DNA from: Pachydiplax longipennis
Lineage: Eukaryota > Arthropoda > Insecta > Odonata > Libellulidae
Reading direction: 5' to 3'
Length of the DNA: 64,000 nucleotides
NCBI GenBank assembly: GCA_036926295.1
Contig: JAVFKF010000003.1
Span: forward strand, 26,138,001 to 26,202,000
Part shown: positions 25,080 through 36,905 of the stretch, piece after piece
Numbering within the stretch: position 1 is the stretch's first letter
Layout: each line of letters starts with the position of its first letter
Notes under the pieces: generated by a model
What the model was told of the DNA's origin: nothing
The model's input: only the letters and a program-made list of their open reading frames with translations
The model's database searches: none
Program-made: the position numbers and the translations under genes

Positions 25080-26197
25080 GTGAGTACTGATCTTTTTGAA
25101 CTTATATTTTATTGAATTCAAAATTCTGCAACTGGAATGTTGAAAGTACGAATTGCGTGAATCAATCACAGTTATTATGATGTATAATTATTTTTTATAA
25201 TTAAATTTAAAAACTTAAATAAATTTTACTTTTTGTCCTTGATAACGCTTACAGATTTACGACGTTACTTCTGAAAAAACTATTTTACCTTCAAGCATAC
25301 CTTTTTTGTACAATGTTCGTTTTCATGTTCCATTGCTCTGAAAGTATACTATAGATTGGGTTTAACCAACGCTTATTAACATCTTTCACGGATGAATTCA
25401 TCGATTTTATCTACAATTTGATTGACGGACGGATCATTTTTATCAATGATTACAAATCCTTCGGACATATGGGAACCACGCGTTAAATAATTCGTGCTGG
25501 TAACTGCAAGATACTTTATCCAAGTTATATTAATAATGAATTAATCATATTATGTTCATGTTATTCTGTTCGTATTATTGAGTTAAGATTCGTGTTATTG
25601 GGTTAAGATTTAAAATTGAAATCTAACTTCGTAAAGGAAACAAATTAATAACCAGGTTACTTTCAATTAATCTTATGCTCTATGGTAGGTATATTAGTAT
25701 GAGAAGCAAAATCTTGTCAACACCTATTTGATATCTAGGAGTGTCTTCTGAAATAGAATTGCCATGTCTGATCCGCGTCTTATTCCTCAGGCTTTAGTTA
25801 CCTATGACTGATTAGGAGAGAAAATCAGTCCCCTCCGTGATTATATTACATGCTACTGGTATGTCTTCGCCTCTCTCTAACTATATTAGGCGCAGAAGGT
25901 GTTGCGTTAGGTTAGTCAACGATATTCGAGAATATATCCCTTAAGATGAAGATGTTATTCATAGGCTCGAATCAGGTTTGTGAGAGGTTGGGACGATGGA
26001 GATCGTCTCCGTATCATGAAGGATTAGCACCGAAACAATATACGATCCTTGATGCATAGGATGTAAACGTAGGAATATGAAAACCATACGTTGAATATGT
26101 AATTAATAAAATAATTGTCGGAATTTATGTCGCATTCTTATCGTAGAGGAAATTCTTTTGTCTTATATAGAACTATAGAGTAACCATATAGAGGATC

Positions 26198-26285
26198 ATT
26201 ATTATTATTATTATTATTATTATTAATAAAGGACCCTTTATTAGGCGAGGTTAGGCCCGAGTGGGCCTCTCTTCCACCTAACCTC
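26198..26285 (-). mobile_element. retroelement 3' end with (ATT)n microsatellite tail
   Basis: On the minus strand TGAGGTTAGGTGGAAGAGAGGCC, GGGCCTAACCTCGCC and AATAAAGGGTCC lead into an (AAT)n array whose plus-strand coordinates are 26198-26225. The same 3' end occurs at 17977, 23866 and 27575. Repeated ends with a common simple-repeat tail are typical of LINEs or SINEs that do not use poly(A). Confidence 0.65.
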
Positions 26286-27130
26286 ATATGAAGATACATG
26301 GTTATCAAGATGTAAAATAATACTAAGAGAAAAAAAAGAAATAGAAAGATTTGATTTGATTTCCTTATGGGAGAAGTGATATACATTTTTTGCGTGCTTT
26401 TCCTCCAATATATTTCCCGACCCTCAGGCGTTGTGTGGCGTTGAAGTGGCGTTCCTCGGCTGTACAAAATCATAGTTTGCCATCACAGAGTATAGATGTT
26501 TAGCGCCATCGTAACTTATATAACAGAGTTGTGTAGATTTTTCAACTCGTGTTATCATCTTGTCCGAAGAGAAGCTAAGGATAAAAAAGGACAAGTTGAG
26601 AATCAGTAAAAGCCAAATAATTTTTTGCAATTTTAATTTTTTTTCAAAAAACCTCGCGATTTCGTCGAATTCTGTAAAGATACCGCAACAGACTGTCGAG
26701 AAATTACAGTGTAAGGAAAGAAGCATAATGAGAAGCATTGGATAGATCCAACAGAACCTGAAAAGGCTATCCAACTACATAAAAAAGCGGTACACGTAAT
26801 TTACTATGAAGAGATTAGCACACGCGAAAAAGACTTTTTAGTTTAATGAGTTAACTGTACCATTACTGCATACATTTTTCCCTTTGAGAATCAACGGACA
26901 CTTCAGCCAGACATTTTTAAGCTATTACTCCTGTGAATCCTGCAAATAAATACTCCGCGCAGGCCCTCTACACACTCACTCTGTGCTGTAGCAAATAAGT
27001 GTAAAGTCTGATTAATTTATTACTTATTAAAAAAACTATAACCTAAAAGCTTAAAAAATTTGCCGTTATGAATAACAGGGAACGAAAATAGTCCAAAAGT
27101 ACAGGGGCTCGAACCAAGATCTTTCTTTTT

Positions 27131-27265
27131 TCTGTATTCATACTAGTTTTTTTGCCATTTTCATTCTGTATTCATACTAGTTTTTTGCCATTTTCATTCT
27201 GTATTCATACTAGTTTTTTTGCCATTTTCATTCTGTATTCATACTAGTTTTTTTGCCATTTTCAT
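27131..27265. repeat. tandem repeat, 34-bp unit x 4
   Basis: Four head-to-tail units begin TCTGTATTCATACTAGTTTT and end GCCATTTTCAT, at 27131-27164, 27165-27197 (one T shorter), 27198-27231 and 27232-27265. The units are otherwise identical, so the array is young. It lies about 300 bp upstream of an (ATT)n-tailed retroelement end on the same strand and may be part of that element's 3' untranslated region. Confidence 0.93.
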
Positions 27266-27574
27266 TTGTGACATTCTGTATTTTCAGTGTTTTTTTAATC
27301 TCTTATCTCAATTTATCCTTTTTACTAACTGTTATTCTTTTATGGATTATTTCTATATGCAATTTGAAGTGTAAATATGTTCCTTGCTTTTTGATTCCAG
27401 CCTTTTCTATAAATTTCAGTTTCTTATCTATCTGTAGGTTTCACAGGTTTTTCACACCCTATTCTGAGGTGTTTTCCTGCTGTGGGCTATTTTTCCTATC
27501 CTAGGTTTTTAAGCCCACAATATAAATTTCTTCCGTGCACTTATTTTCTGCTATCTCTTTCTTACAAATTGACG

Positions 27575-27653
27575 AAGGGTTAGATGTAAGAAGAGACTAT
27601 TCAGTCTCAATCTCGCCCGAATAAAGACGTTTTATTATTATTATTATTATTAT
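27575..27653 (+). mobile_element. retroelement 3' end with (ATT)n tail
   Basis: GGGTTAGATGTAAGAAGAGAC, TCAGTCTCAATCTCGCCC and GAATAAAGACG lead to an (ATT)n array at about 27631-27653. This is the cleanest plus-strand copy of the family. How far the element extends upstream is unknown. Confidence 0.65.
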
Positions 27654-28125
27654 ATCTAACGGTAGGTAGGAAAAAGCCTACGTTCGCGATGATTAAGAAT
27701 CCATTGACAGAAATCTTTAATAAATAATACTCTAGTCAAGTACGCTAATGGTTTATCATTCTCTTATTCTCGCTTATCCCGTAAAAACGATTGGAAAGAC
27801 GAAGAAGAGTATTATCGTCGCCATCAGAAATGCTAGATACTCGGAAAAAGTAACAATTGTTTCACTACAGACACCATAATACTTCCAATCCTTAAACGAT
27901 TCCCACTCACGCTTTTTTCAAGGAAATCACTAAATGCAACACTGAATCAATACAAACTCCATTTCACTCTTGCTCATATTTGAAATCTGCATGAAAACCT
28001 AAATAGAACCATCTTAAACTCAATCCACTTAGCAAGACAAAGAACAGAGTTGTACGAAGGTCATTTGGCGTGAAGTTTAAGTTTCGTTTGTCAAAATTTT
28101 GTATACCGTGATTCCTTTCGAATAG

Positions 28126-28210
28126 CGGGAACATGCCAAGACATCGTTACCGCCACAGGAACTGGTTGCCCATGCTTCCAAGTGCTTCAAATCTTACTAA
28201 TTTGCCATCA
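28126..28210 (+). CDS. candidate internal exon (28 codons)
   Basis: This G+C-richer segment in AT-rich surroundings is bounded by ATTCCTTTCGAATAG (ending 28125) and a consensus donor GTAAGT at 28211. Taking one base to complete the codon left by exon 24945-25079 (GA+C), it reads D GNMPRHRYRHRNWLPMLPSA SNLTNLPS and ends in phase 0. A second frame (GTCQDIVTATGTG...) is also open. The acceptor is weak in pyrimidines. Function unknown. Confidence 0.25.
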
Positions 28211-30889
28211 GTAAGTGGTTTTAAAGTCATGTGACTATGTTATCCGGTGGAAAATGTGTGTGAGTGTATGTGTGATATAATGATATATGTGTATTTATGC
28301 ATTAGAAACTCAGATTTATGATTTTTCGTGGTGATTTTTCGGAGAGTGCGTCAAAGTGTCAGTCTTCGGTTGACGAATGAGTGGTAATGTGTGAATCTTT
28401 TGATTTCATATTTCTCTATATGAAATTCTTTCTAATGAATGCAGATGTTGGACGTACTTGCACTACGATATTTCTGCGAAATTCTATACCCGTAACTCAA
28501 CAGTGTTGAAATTCTATCCAGAATGCAACTAAAATGGATGAATTTCTGGTCCGAGATAAATGGATACGGGAGTTTTAGTGTATAATCATATCTTTGGCAT
28601 TATATAGGATGAGAAGGTATGTATGATTCCTCTAACAAGGACATATACGATAATTGTGATTTATTTCACTTTTTATCTGAGTTAGATAATGTAATGTAAT
28701 GGGCAGAGTGTGTGTATATGATGTGATATGTATTTAAATGTGAACCACTTGATTTATTTCAAAATTTCAACTTTAGCTTGGAGAGCGTTATGTATATAAT
28801 TATAAGAAAATTTCAAGGCACAAAAGTATGAATGGCAGTGGCTGAATCTTTTGATTTCACATGTCTTTCATCTTATTGCTAGAGGGATACCATTGAGGTC
28901 CCTCTGTAGCTTCATATCTTTAAAATCTGGATAAAACTTATACCTTAAGCTACGCAATTCCATGGAGAGGAAATGAGGCGAACAAGATGAGGTAAAGGGA
29001 TAAAGTAGCTTTCTGTTCCTTTCCTCATTGAGCCAGAATGCTCAACGAGGAAAGGAACAGAAGGAACTCATAAGTGGGAAGTGTCCATTGAAGTGTACTG
29101 TAGCACAGGAAATTTTTTATATCAATTGAGAAAAGCGTTGAGATGATAATAATGTTCAAGAATCAATCATACCTCTGTACATATCATATTATCAATGCCA
29201 TGAACAAAACTGGAGGGAGATAATTAGAATGTTTTTGTACTAGAAGTTAATTTTCGAATCTTAATTCATCCATTTCTGGTCTCAAGAATAACAGATCATT
29301 GATGCAATAGGTTATTCAGTCTTTTGTAATTGACAGTCTTTATATTTAGTATTATATTAAATTTCCTCAATAAAGCATGTCATTTTCATGGTATGTTTAG
29401 CTGCCCATGTAAAGTCCAGACTGGTTTGACTCAGCGGGAAATATTTCAAAGATAATTAATGCCATTATTTATTCGTCATAACATGTGCATATATTCTGAA
29501 ATTTCATGTAGAACTTTATTATTAAATTTATTACCATTTACTATTATTTGTCTTGAGCAGGCCATGATATAATGAAATCTTCTGAAGTATGAGTAATTTT
29601 GAATCCTTTCTCTCCTAGAATAATAAGAATAGTGTTTCATATTTTCATTGTTCTACTTCATGTTGACACTCATAACATTCTGGCTCATTGAGGAAAGATA
29701 AGACATAGTATTGCATTAATCTACCCTGGTAAGCCACATTTATTCCAACAACTCATATAAAGCTCTATATAGTCATCAGTATTAAGGCCTATGTATGTAA
29801 GTACTGTTGTGACATATTGTTGTGCGATATTTAAGTCTTATTTTATTTATTATTATTTATCATTTCACAGCAATGTTGATAAATTACTTATTTTACTCTT
29901 TATATTCTAAATAGGAATTTTGCCTTTGAGTAAAATTCTTTTTCAATAGAGTAAATTCTCTAACACACGCTGAAAGGCAGGTTTCAGTGTTTTTGTAGAC
30001 TCTTATCACAAGGTCGTATCGTGGACGTTTACCGATTCCTTGAGGAAAGGACAATGAAGAACCTATCTCCTCATTTTTCCTTGTAAGCTTGATTCTATTT
30101 TACACGGGCGTATTTCTAAATACTCAAATTACAAATGCAAGGGGAGGGACAGTGAATAATCTAGGGAAAGATAATTTTTGCTTCCTCACATAAGAAGTTT
30201 GCATTACTGAATATGTGGGATTAATTCTCGTTTCCATCGTTTAAAATTAATAAAGTAAGTAATATGCATGTATGTGTTATACCATTGTATGCGGAGAGGT
30301 ATTTTTGTTTTATGCTTTTAATCTTGGAGTAAATAACGTGTTTACAATGTTCATGACGTCCCATGAATGTTCTAAGCTTGGGCTGAAAGACGAGTTTTAT
30401 ACTAAATTTATAAATTCAGTATTAAAGAGTGCAGCTTATCCCGTATATAATTAATAGAAATATTCTGAGTAATGGTTTAGTTTTAACAATATTTACATGT
30501 TTGATTTAATTTTATTGTTATCATATGGCGTAGAAATGTAAATTTCCTGATCATTATTCCCGTTCATACGTAACTCTTGTTACGAAAGGAATCTCCATAA
30601 TTCAAAAAAATTATGAAGTACGTAATACTGACGTAGACATCGTATAATATTTAATATATTTAACCATTCATTAGTTTTTCGAAAGAAGTCAAGATATTTC
30701 GTTATGTTTTGGTGAAGAAATAAAAATTAAAGGTGTCTCCCTGGGAATCATACCGTATTTGGGAATCCGCGAAATATTTGCGTAATAAAAAAGGTGAGCG
30801 TTGGAGAAATTTATTTTTCTTGAACATTTCTAATTTAATAATCATTTTTATACCAAAAATTTAAATTTAATGCTTTTTTAATTAATTCA
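28211..30889. other. AT-rich tract, possible diverged internal duplication
   Basis: Apart from the 29011 hairpin, TGAATCTTTTGATTTCA occurs at about 28391 and 28849, and a TGTGTG-rich stretch precedes each by about 140 bases, hinting at an old duplication with a period near 460 bp. No coding evidence; the frame at 30272-30454 is unassigned. Confidence 0.4.
29011..29062. repeat. hairpin, 23-bp arms, 6-base loop
   Basis: TTCTGTTCCTTTCCTCATTGAGC and GCTCAACGAGGAAAGGAACAGAA are complementary at 22 of 23 positions around CAGAAT. About 20 bases of the left arm and loop (TTCCTCATTGAGCCAGAATG) recur inverted near 29676-29695. Confidence 0.8.
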
Positions 30890-31274
30890 GTATATAGTTT
30901 AATAAGTTTTAGTTCAAACTTTCTCCGGCAGGGGGAAAACAGGGGGTGACCAAAAGAGTAACAGCCACCAGTAGCCAATCAGATCTCAGCGTTTATTTTT
31001 GAACCGTTGATTTGAGGCTAAATCTATAGTTGATTTAAAAACTTCGCCCGGTAGACATATTGAAAAATTTTCCGAGAAAACCGTTAAAAATTTGAATCTC
31101 TCGGAGTGCGGAAGGTTCTTCATTGACCGATCATCAAGTTTACTTTAAGCGTAACATAATTAATTTGCAACTTTTAAAAAACGTAGCATGTTTAATATGT
31201 AAATTAACGGAAATTAAGTAGATAAATTTCTGGCGTCAAGACATCTGTGGTGCACCTCAGGATTCTTCACTTTT
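30890..31274 (+). promoter_or_regulatory. possible promoter / noncoding first exon
   Basis: A CCAAT-containing stretch (CAGTAGCCAATCAGATC, near 30970) precedes AT-rich DNA that ends in CACTTTTG and a consensus donor GTAAGT at 31275. No usable start codon exists in this piece, so it could only be a 5' untranslated exon, for example spliced to 32886-33001, which contains an ATG. No TATA or initiator element is convincing. Confidence 0.15.
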
Positions 31275-32885
31275 GGTAAGTAAAATAATTTGATTAGTAT
31301 TTCAGTCAATTAAGTTATTATTGAGTTTAAAAACAATCATTGATGTTATAACTTATTTAGTTGGTTTTTACGATATGTGTTTGTCGTTGGTGAATTTATA
31401 TTTTTCGTTAAGTTAAACTTCTATAAATAGCAGTGAATACGAAGTCCGGACGGTTCATCTTTTAAGTGATTATCTTACTCTCTATTATTGCATGGTGATC
31501 CAAATATGTATGTACGTCTATTTTTTATCCCTTGTCTCACCAAAACTGATATTTAAGTAATGATACGATCTTCATTTCGGAAGGCGTTATCGGACGATAG
31601 TCACATATATTGATTGGAATATTTCCCGATATTTACTCCTTATATATTCGCTATATTTAGCTGCCGGCAAATTTTTGGATATATTCTTAATGGGGGAATA
31701 GAAGATTCTGCGGAATACTATAGTAACGGAAATCTTCATTTGAATTTCAGAGTAATTTTGCTCATTGCTAATTCATTAAAATAAATTTAATATTCCTCTA
31801 CCTATATATTCGATTCGAGTTCGCCGTCAACCCGTATTCTATATGTAATTTCGATCGGAAACTTATTTTTATTAAAAACTTAATTCAATTTCATCAACAT
31901 GATGAATTTCGGAATTCAACATCAAAGGACGGTCGTCCTAGAACTCTCGTTTTACTCCGTATTTGTACCAACGAGTACTGTATGTTAGACGATTTCCTTA
32001 ATTGAAAATATAAATTAAATAGAAGTTTGAAACGTGAGGAAAGACTGACGACGGAAGTTCTTGAACCCAGAACACCTACATGCCGGGCGTTTCCTCTGGT
32101 GGATATCTCCATCGATATCGGTACCGTCGAGAAAGTAGCCTACTTTTTTGAGTTCTCTCTGTTTTTAAGTTGATGAGAAATAATGACTTTTAATTTCAGA
32201 ATTATTTAATATTAACGCAATTCGTTGCTTTAAGTGCATACAATCGACTAATTTCGTAACGGATACTATTTGGAATTTGGGTCATCAATACACTCGATAT
32301 ATATGAGTACTTAAAGAGAAACTATAATTAAAAATTAATCAACATTCCTTCCTAATTCTTTCCCTTATTGATAAATATTTAACTTGTGAATTTTCCGCCT
32401 TTTATTTTCATCGTTTGTACCAACACACTATCTTTTTCAATTTTTGATTGTAATTTTCATGTATTCTTGACTTCATATCCCTAAGCGTTTTTTTTTTAAT
32501 TTTTATTTACCGAGTGTAATTTTAAATCAACTTTTTCATTATTGATACAACAGTTGCTCATTATTCTTAGCAATTTCAGCTCTATTTCTACTACTAGTAA
32601 CTATTAATTTAACCTGGTTTTAAGGTTCTCTGTGCTTTTTGATATAGTGTGTAGTAGAAGTATTAGCATTTTCCTTTATGATTTTCGTTGAATTAAATGC
32701 AAAAATAAAGCTACTAAGATATTAGCAATATGAAATAGGATATTTCACAGTGTAATCATAACCCAAATCCTAGTTAGAATCAACATTCTTGACCACTACC
32801 CGCTCATATATATGCATAATAAAATATTATTCTTTGTTATATACGCTAATCACCAATTGATTAATTCGATGGTTTTATTTTTCAG

Positions 32886-33001
32886 ATTTGGACATCCTTC
32901 CTTTCTCGGCTCATCTATTAGTGAGGTGTTTCTCCAGTGTGATCGAGGAATGGCACTTCAGAGGAATAGAAGGACCAAGGCTACTAGGAAAAACGCAAGT
33001 G
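32886..33001 (+). CDS. candidate exon with possible start codon
   Basis: A strong acceptor GATGGTTTTATTTTTCAG (ending 32885) and a donor GTGAGC at 33002 bound 116 bases. Two frames are open: one reads FGHPSFLGSSISEVFLQCD then MALQRNRRTKATRKNAS (ATG at 32950-32952, in CGAGGAATGG), the other LDILPFSAHLLVRCFSS, VIEEWHFRGIEGPRLLGKTQV. The first would follow exon 24945-25079 in phase; the second would continue in phase into 36175-36204. Which, if either, is translated cannot be told from sequence alone. Product unknown. Confidence 0.28.
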
Positions 33002-33759
33002 GTGAGCACTTACGAATTTTTTCTCTTTTTTATTTCGCCTATAGGTAGATGAGTATTATTGCTGTGACTTATAAATTAAATCTTTCTATTCTTCGTTGTT
33101 AATTAAGGTGAAAAATACAGACGAAACTCCGTGATATTAATACTTATAATACGAAATATAGTCGGGCACCAAATGCATTATTAGTCAACTTACATTCATT
33201 ACTTCCAGACAAAACGATTGATGTGAAAGAAAGCTCGGTAGGGAAAAAATTTTCCGCCACAAATATACTACCAGTATATTTTTCCGAAAATAGCAATCAG
33301 TCATTATCAACTAACGATTCTCCTCATTATGAATTACGTTAAAAATTTATTTAAGGAAACTAAATAGCGTTATCAAGTTATTCTCCGAAGACGAAATTAC
33401 CGCGATATTTTCAGATTGGCCCACTAGTTTGCGCCGGTTTCAAAACTTTTGTTTGTTATAATATAAGATACTATCGTTGTAGCCACTGATTCAGCAAATA
33501 CTCTAATTTAATCCTGAAACACTTAAAGCTTCGGAGCATTTACTGTAGCAATCTAAATTCCAAAACATTCTAAACATTTGCAATATATTATGTCTTCGAT
33601 TTTATGAAAAAATAGTAACTTTTATCACAATTTTAGTATTTTCCTATCTGAAAAAACGCTCTACGATATGGAACAGGACCTGCATAAATTTTCCACTCTA
33701 ATTCACACATCCCACATCTTATCCTGATATCGCACGACTTTTATTTGTAATTTATTTTC

Positions 33760-34226
33760 ATGTTTATTATTTTATTATGTTTATTATGGTATCACCGGAA
33801 CATTTTACTATTTCTCCATTATGACTGCCGTGTAAATATTTACAAATATCCGCCAATACTGAGGATGCTCAGTTTATCCAATAACATACTGAAAGAACTT
33901 AGTACAGTTGACATATTTGCTGTTAATGTAGACACGTTAAGAAGAGCACTAACCTCCCATTATGAGTCTAGGAGTAATTAATTTTTAATTTTCTTTTATG
34001 CATTGTCATATTGACTTGTCAACCCGTAGCTGACATATTGTCTTTGTTTATCATTGTTATTGTGCATTTATATTGTGATTTTTTATTTTATGTTTTTGAC
34101 TCAATGCTTTTATTGTGAGATTTTTTCTTAATGGATATTATTCATCTTTTCTTGACTTAGTCGTTTCTTTTATATTATTATTACTCAACTTGTGAGCTAG
34201 TGCTGTTTAAAATAAATAAATAAATG
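33760..34226 (+). mobile_element. 5'-truncated LINE: ORF2 C-terminus, 3' UTR and AAATA tail
   Basis: The frame from 33760 ends RVNIYKYPPILRMLSLSNN, then DIFAVNVDTLRRALTSHYES, stop at about 33981. P.LRML...N.....DIF.......RR is the kind of ending seen in insect Jockey/CR1-like ORF2 proteins. After about 230 bp of T-rich untranslated sequence comes a tail TAAAATAAATAAATAAA at 34208-34226. ORF end, UTR and tail in that order are the main support. An in-frame stop just upstream (33748) marks truncation. This family differs from the W.SLE family elsewhere in the window. Confidence 0.5.
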
Positions 34227-35059
34227 TGAAAAACATGGGTATTGACCGACACAAAAATGCGCTCTTTTGAGCCATTAATCTCTTGGAAATTAAAGACATG
34301 AGATGGATAAATCTAGCAATTTTCTAATGTATGAATATTTTAGAGGTGTTAAACCTTAGAAAATGTGACTTTTTTCTTTCGAGTATTCGCAAGTAGGATG
34401 TTTATACGCGATAAGTGTCTAGGTATATTTAGGACTTTTTTTAGTTTATTTTTATAACTTTTGGAATCTCCTGACGGATACTTTTCCCTTTATTCACTTC
34501 CTCTTAGACACAAGGCACTTTCCTTTTCGCCTTTGTTTACATTTAAAGAAAATGAGCGGAAAGTGAAGTATGCATTGATTATTTGGGAAAACAACTCCGT
34601 TATGATCTCAAGGACAGATGACACACCGTTGCTTTCCCCGTAAAGATATTAGCAACTGAAATAGCTTTCTTATCAGTGACCTTCGAATCTTTGCTGAAGA
34701 TCAATTCTTTTTTGTAAAGAAAAAACGTAAACATAATATTTATTATCATCCCAGCTTCCCTTTCAGTCTATCCATAAACCAATTTTTGGGTTTTAATCTA
34801 ATTTCTCTCACTTATCATTTGAAACACGCTTAAAAGTAGCATCATAGACCGTGACAGTGAACTTTAGTCTTTTTGTAATTGGAGGATATATATGTGGTGT
34901 AAATGTTTTGGTGGGGGTGAAAAGGAGGTATGTGTACATTAATTCTTGATATAGTGTATTGAATACTGTACTGTGTGGGTAGTAACGTCAATTATTTAAT
35001 ATTTTTCTGTGTGACTTCTGGAGTAGGAATTTGGGGTTTTAATTATGTTGCTTATAGAT

Positions 35060-35134
35060 AATGGTGGTGGCTGCCACTAGAAGTAATTCTACTTGCAGCA
35101 TACTTACTAACAAATAAATAAATAATAAAATTAT
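35060..35134 (+). mobile_element. retrotransposon 3' end with AAATA tail
   Basis: GGTGGCTGCCACTAGAAG precedes a tail ACAAATAAATAAATAATAAAA (35111-35131), similar in kind to the tail at 34208. No coding part was found upstream; the 5' limit is arbitrary. Confidence 0.35.
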
Positions 35135-36174
35135 TGCAGGGATTCCGCAAATCAGAAGTTACGGATATGAAAGTCTTCTACGCGTAAATATTCCATGTTT
35201 TCACCGAATTTTTTACCGTGATTTTTCACTTCTAATTCGGATCAAATTGACTACTATCCCATTCGAAACACAATGTGCTCTGTCCATTTGTTACTCTTAA
35301 AGATCATAGACAGGAGTTAAGATTTTCTTCGTCACTCAACTATCATCGTCATCAGCTTCTTATATTTTCCAATTCATCATGAAAATTTTTAGATTAGATA
35401 CATTTTCGTAAATACAACCAGTGATTTTCACTAGTAAAGATGCTTTTGTTGTAGCGTTCTTACATTAAATGTGCCATGCAAATTTCATTGTGACTTTAAA
35501 TAATATTATCTAAATAAATTTGTTAAGGCTCTATACCCATCTCACAGAAGAGAGTTAGGAAATTTCGCAGAACTATTTTGTCCCTCATGATAAATTATTT
35601 TGATTAATGACTTGAATCTTAAGTATTAGCTGGAAAATTTAAAATATGTATTAGAAGCGATGTTTATTGGTCTACATAGGCCTTGGATTAGAACCTCTAA
35701 TTCCTCTTGCAATTATTAAACCAATTTTTTTATTCCACACTAAGATTGTTAATATTCCATTCTTCATTTTTGACAATTATATTATAGATATAAATTAGAA
35801 TAGTCACGCGTAAATCACTGAATAACATAGTAAAAAAAAGAGCAACTCTAAATTTGAATTTCCGACACCGAAATTAGTAATCCATTTGAATACAAAGACG
35901 TTGATTTGGCATTTCAGGCAGCTTTGCGATCTGTCAATTTCATGCACACAGGAAAGTATTGTGCAACTCAAGTAATCGCGCTACACAGTTGAGTTTCTAG
36001 CGGACTGTGCTCCCGAGGACGTGATCTGAAAATTGACTTTTAGCTAAAGTATATTTTTAATTGATAGTAAAATTTATACGTCTTACACTTTCACAAATGT
36101 AAAAAAATTGAGTAGATTGGTGGATGTATGAGGAAAACTATATCCATTACTGACTTTGTTTTCTTTTCCTATAG

Positions 36175-36204
36175 GAAAATCCAGCAACGACTGCTGAATT
36201 TCAC
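36175..36204 (+). CDS. candidate 30-base microexon
   Basis: The acceptor region has a branch-like TACTGAC followed by TTTGTTTTCTTTTCCTATAG ending at 36174, and the donor is GTGAGT at 36205. These are the best splice signals seen in the window. The 30 bases are open in phase 0 (ENPATTAEFH) and in phase 2 (KIQQRLLNF plus split codons). In phase 2 it joins exon 24945-25079 upstream and the GC-rich frame starting 36658 downstream without a stop. Ten-codon symmetric microexons are typical of alternatively spliced insect genes. Product unknown. Confidence 0.4.
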
Positions 36205-36544
36205 GTGAGTACTCAGTTTCTATTTTCTTCAGATGACAGGAGGCTTAAGTATCTCTAGTTCATCACACACATCATTATTTAAGACGATATTAACTCAAGT
36301 ATTGCGCCTGTAAACCTTAAGCCTAAGTGCTAATTTCGACTCGCTCGACTTTAAGATATTCTCTACGTCATATAAAAAGAGGGGAATTAAACCATCAAAA
36401 TATATATTAAAAATTTACGTGCAAAACTTCAGTAAATCTCAAAATTAACTGTGGTTTATTGCTGCCAGATATCATTTAATGTTGCATTATATTAGTCAAC
36501 AGACGGCAGTTATTTTCTTAAGAAGTGCACTATAGATGTATTAA

Positions 36545-36905
36545 CCACCTGTACTGTGGGGGGCGTGGGGAAGGCATTCCCTACAAACCTAGCCTACTTG
36601 TAGGCCTACAGTCACAGGCATCTATTTCAGGGGCCTTTCTTTCACCTTCTTCTGCAGGGGTGAGGTAACTAAGCACTCACTTCTCACCTGCTCGTTCTTT
36701 CTGTCTATGAGGTCGGAGCTTGTCCTTGAAGTTGTGGCAGGGGGCCCTCTAGGCATAGAGGTGAACCCTATAGCACGTCACAACGGCCTGGAGGGTCCAC
36801 TTCTTAGGGTGTATAGGGTGTCCCCCCCAAATCCCCCCCTTCCCTCCCTCATCGGCTGAGTCCACGGAGAACCAAAAGGAGCGACGATGTGCCGCTCCCA
36901 GGAGT
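36545..36905. other. isolated GC-rich island
   Basis: About 360 bases are clearly G+C-richer than everything around them, with runs such as GGGGGGCGTGGGG and TCCCCCCCAAATCCCCCCCTT. It holds the PDZ-like frame 36658-36859 and a strong minus-strand donor (GAGCAGGTGAGA near 36687), although all minus frames between likely splice sites are closed. It could be a conserved exon with its flanks, or an insertion of foreign composition. Confidence 0.7.
36658..36859 (+). CDS. candidate exon with PDZ-like GGPLGI motif
   Basis: A strong acceptor (GGCCTTTCTTTCACCTTCTTCTGCAG ends at 36657; CTTTCACCTTCTTCTGCAG is its core) opens a frame of 66 codons ending in TGA at 36857-36859. From an internal ATG at 36707 it reads MRSELVLEVVAGGPLGIEVN, then PIARHNGLEGPLLRVYRV. 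A beta strand, a G-P-L-G-I carboxylate-binding loop, and a later LL.V..V strand is the beginning of a PDZ domain. The first PDZ of Par-3/Bazooka proteins is known to have GGPLGIHVVP at this place. The rest of a PDZ is missing: proline runs and a stop follow, so either the exon ends near 36809, the copy is broken, or the resemblance is chance. The clearest upstream partner in phase is 36175-36204. Confidence 0.3.

Noticed and set aside
27110..27128. GGTTCGAGCCCC-like B box (minus) as a tRNA gene or SINE.
   Set aside because: No A box at the proper distance and no acceptor stem.
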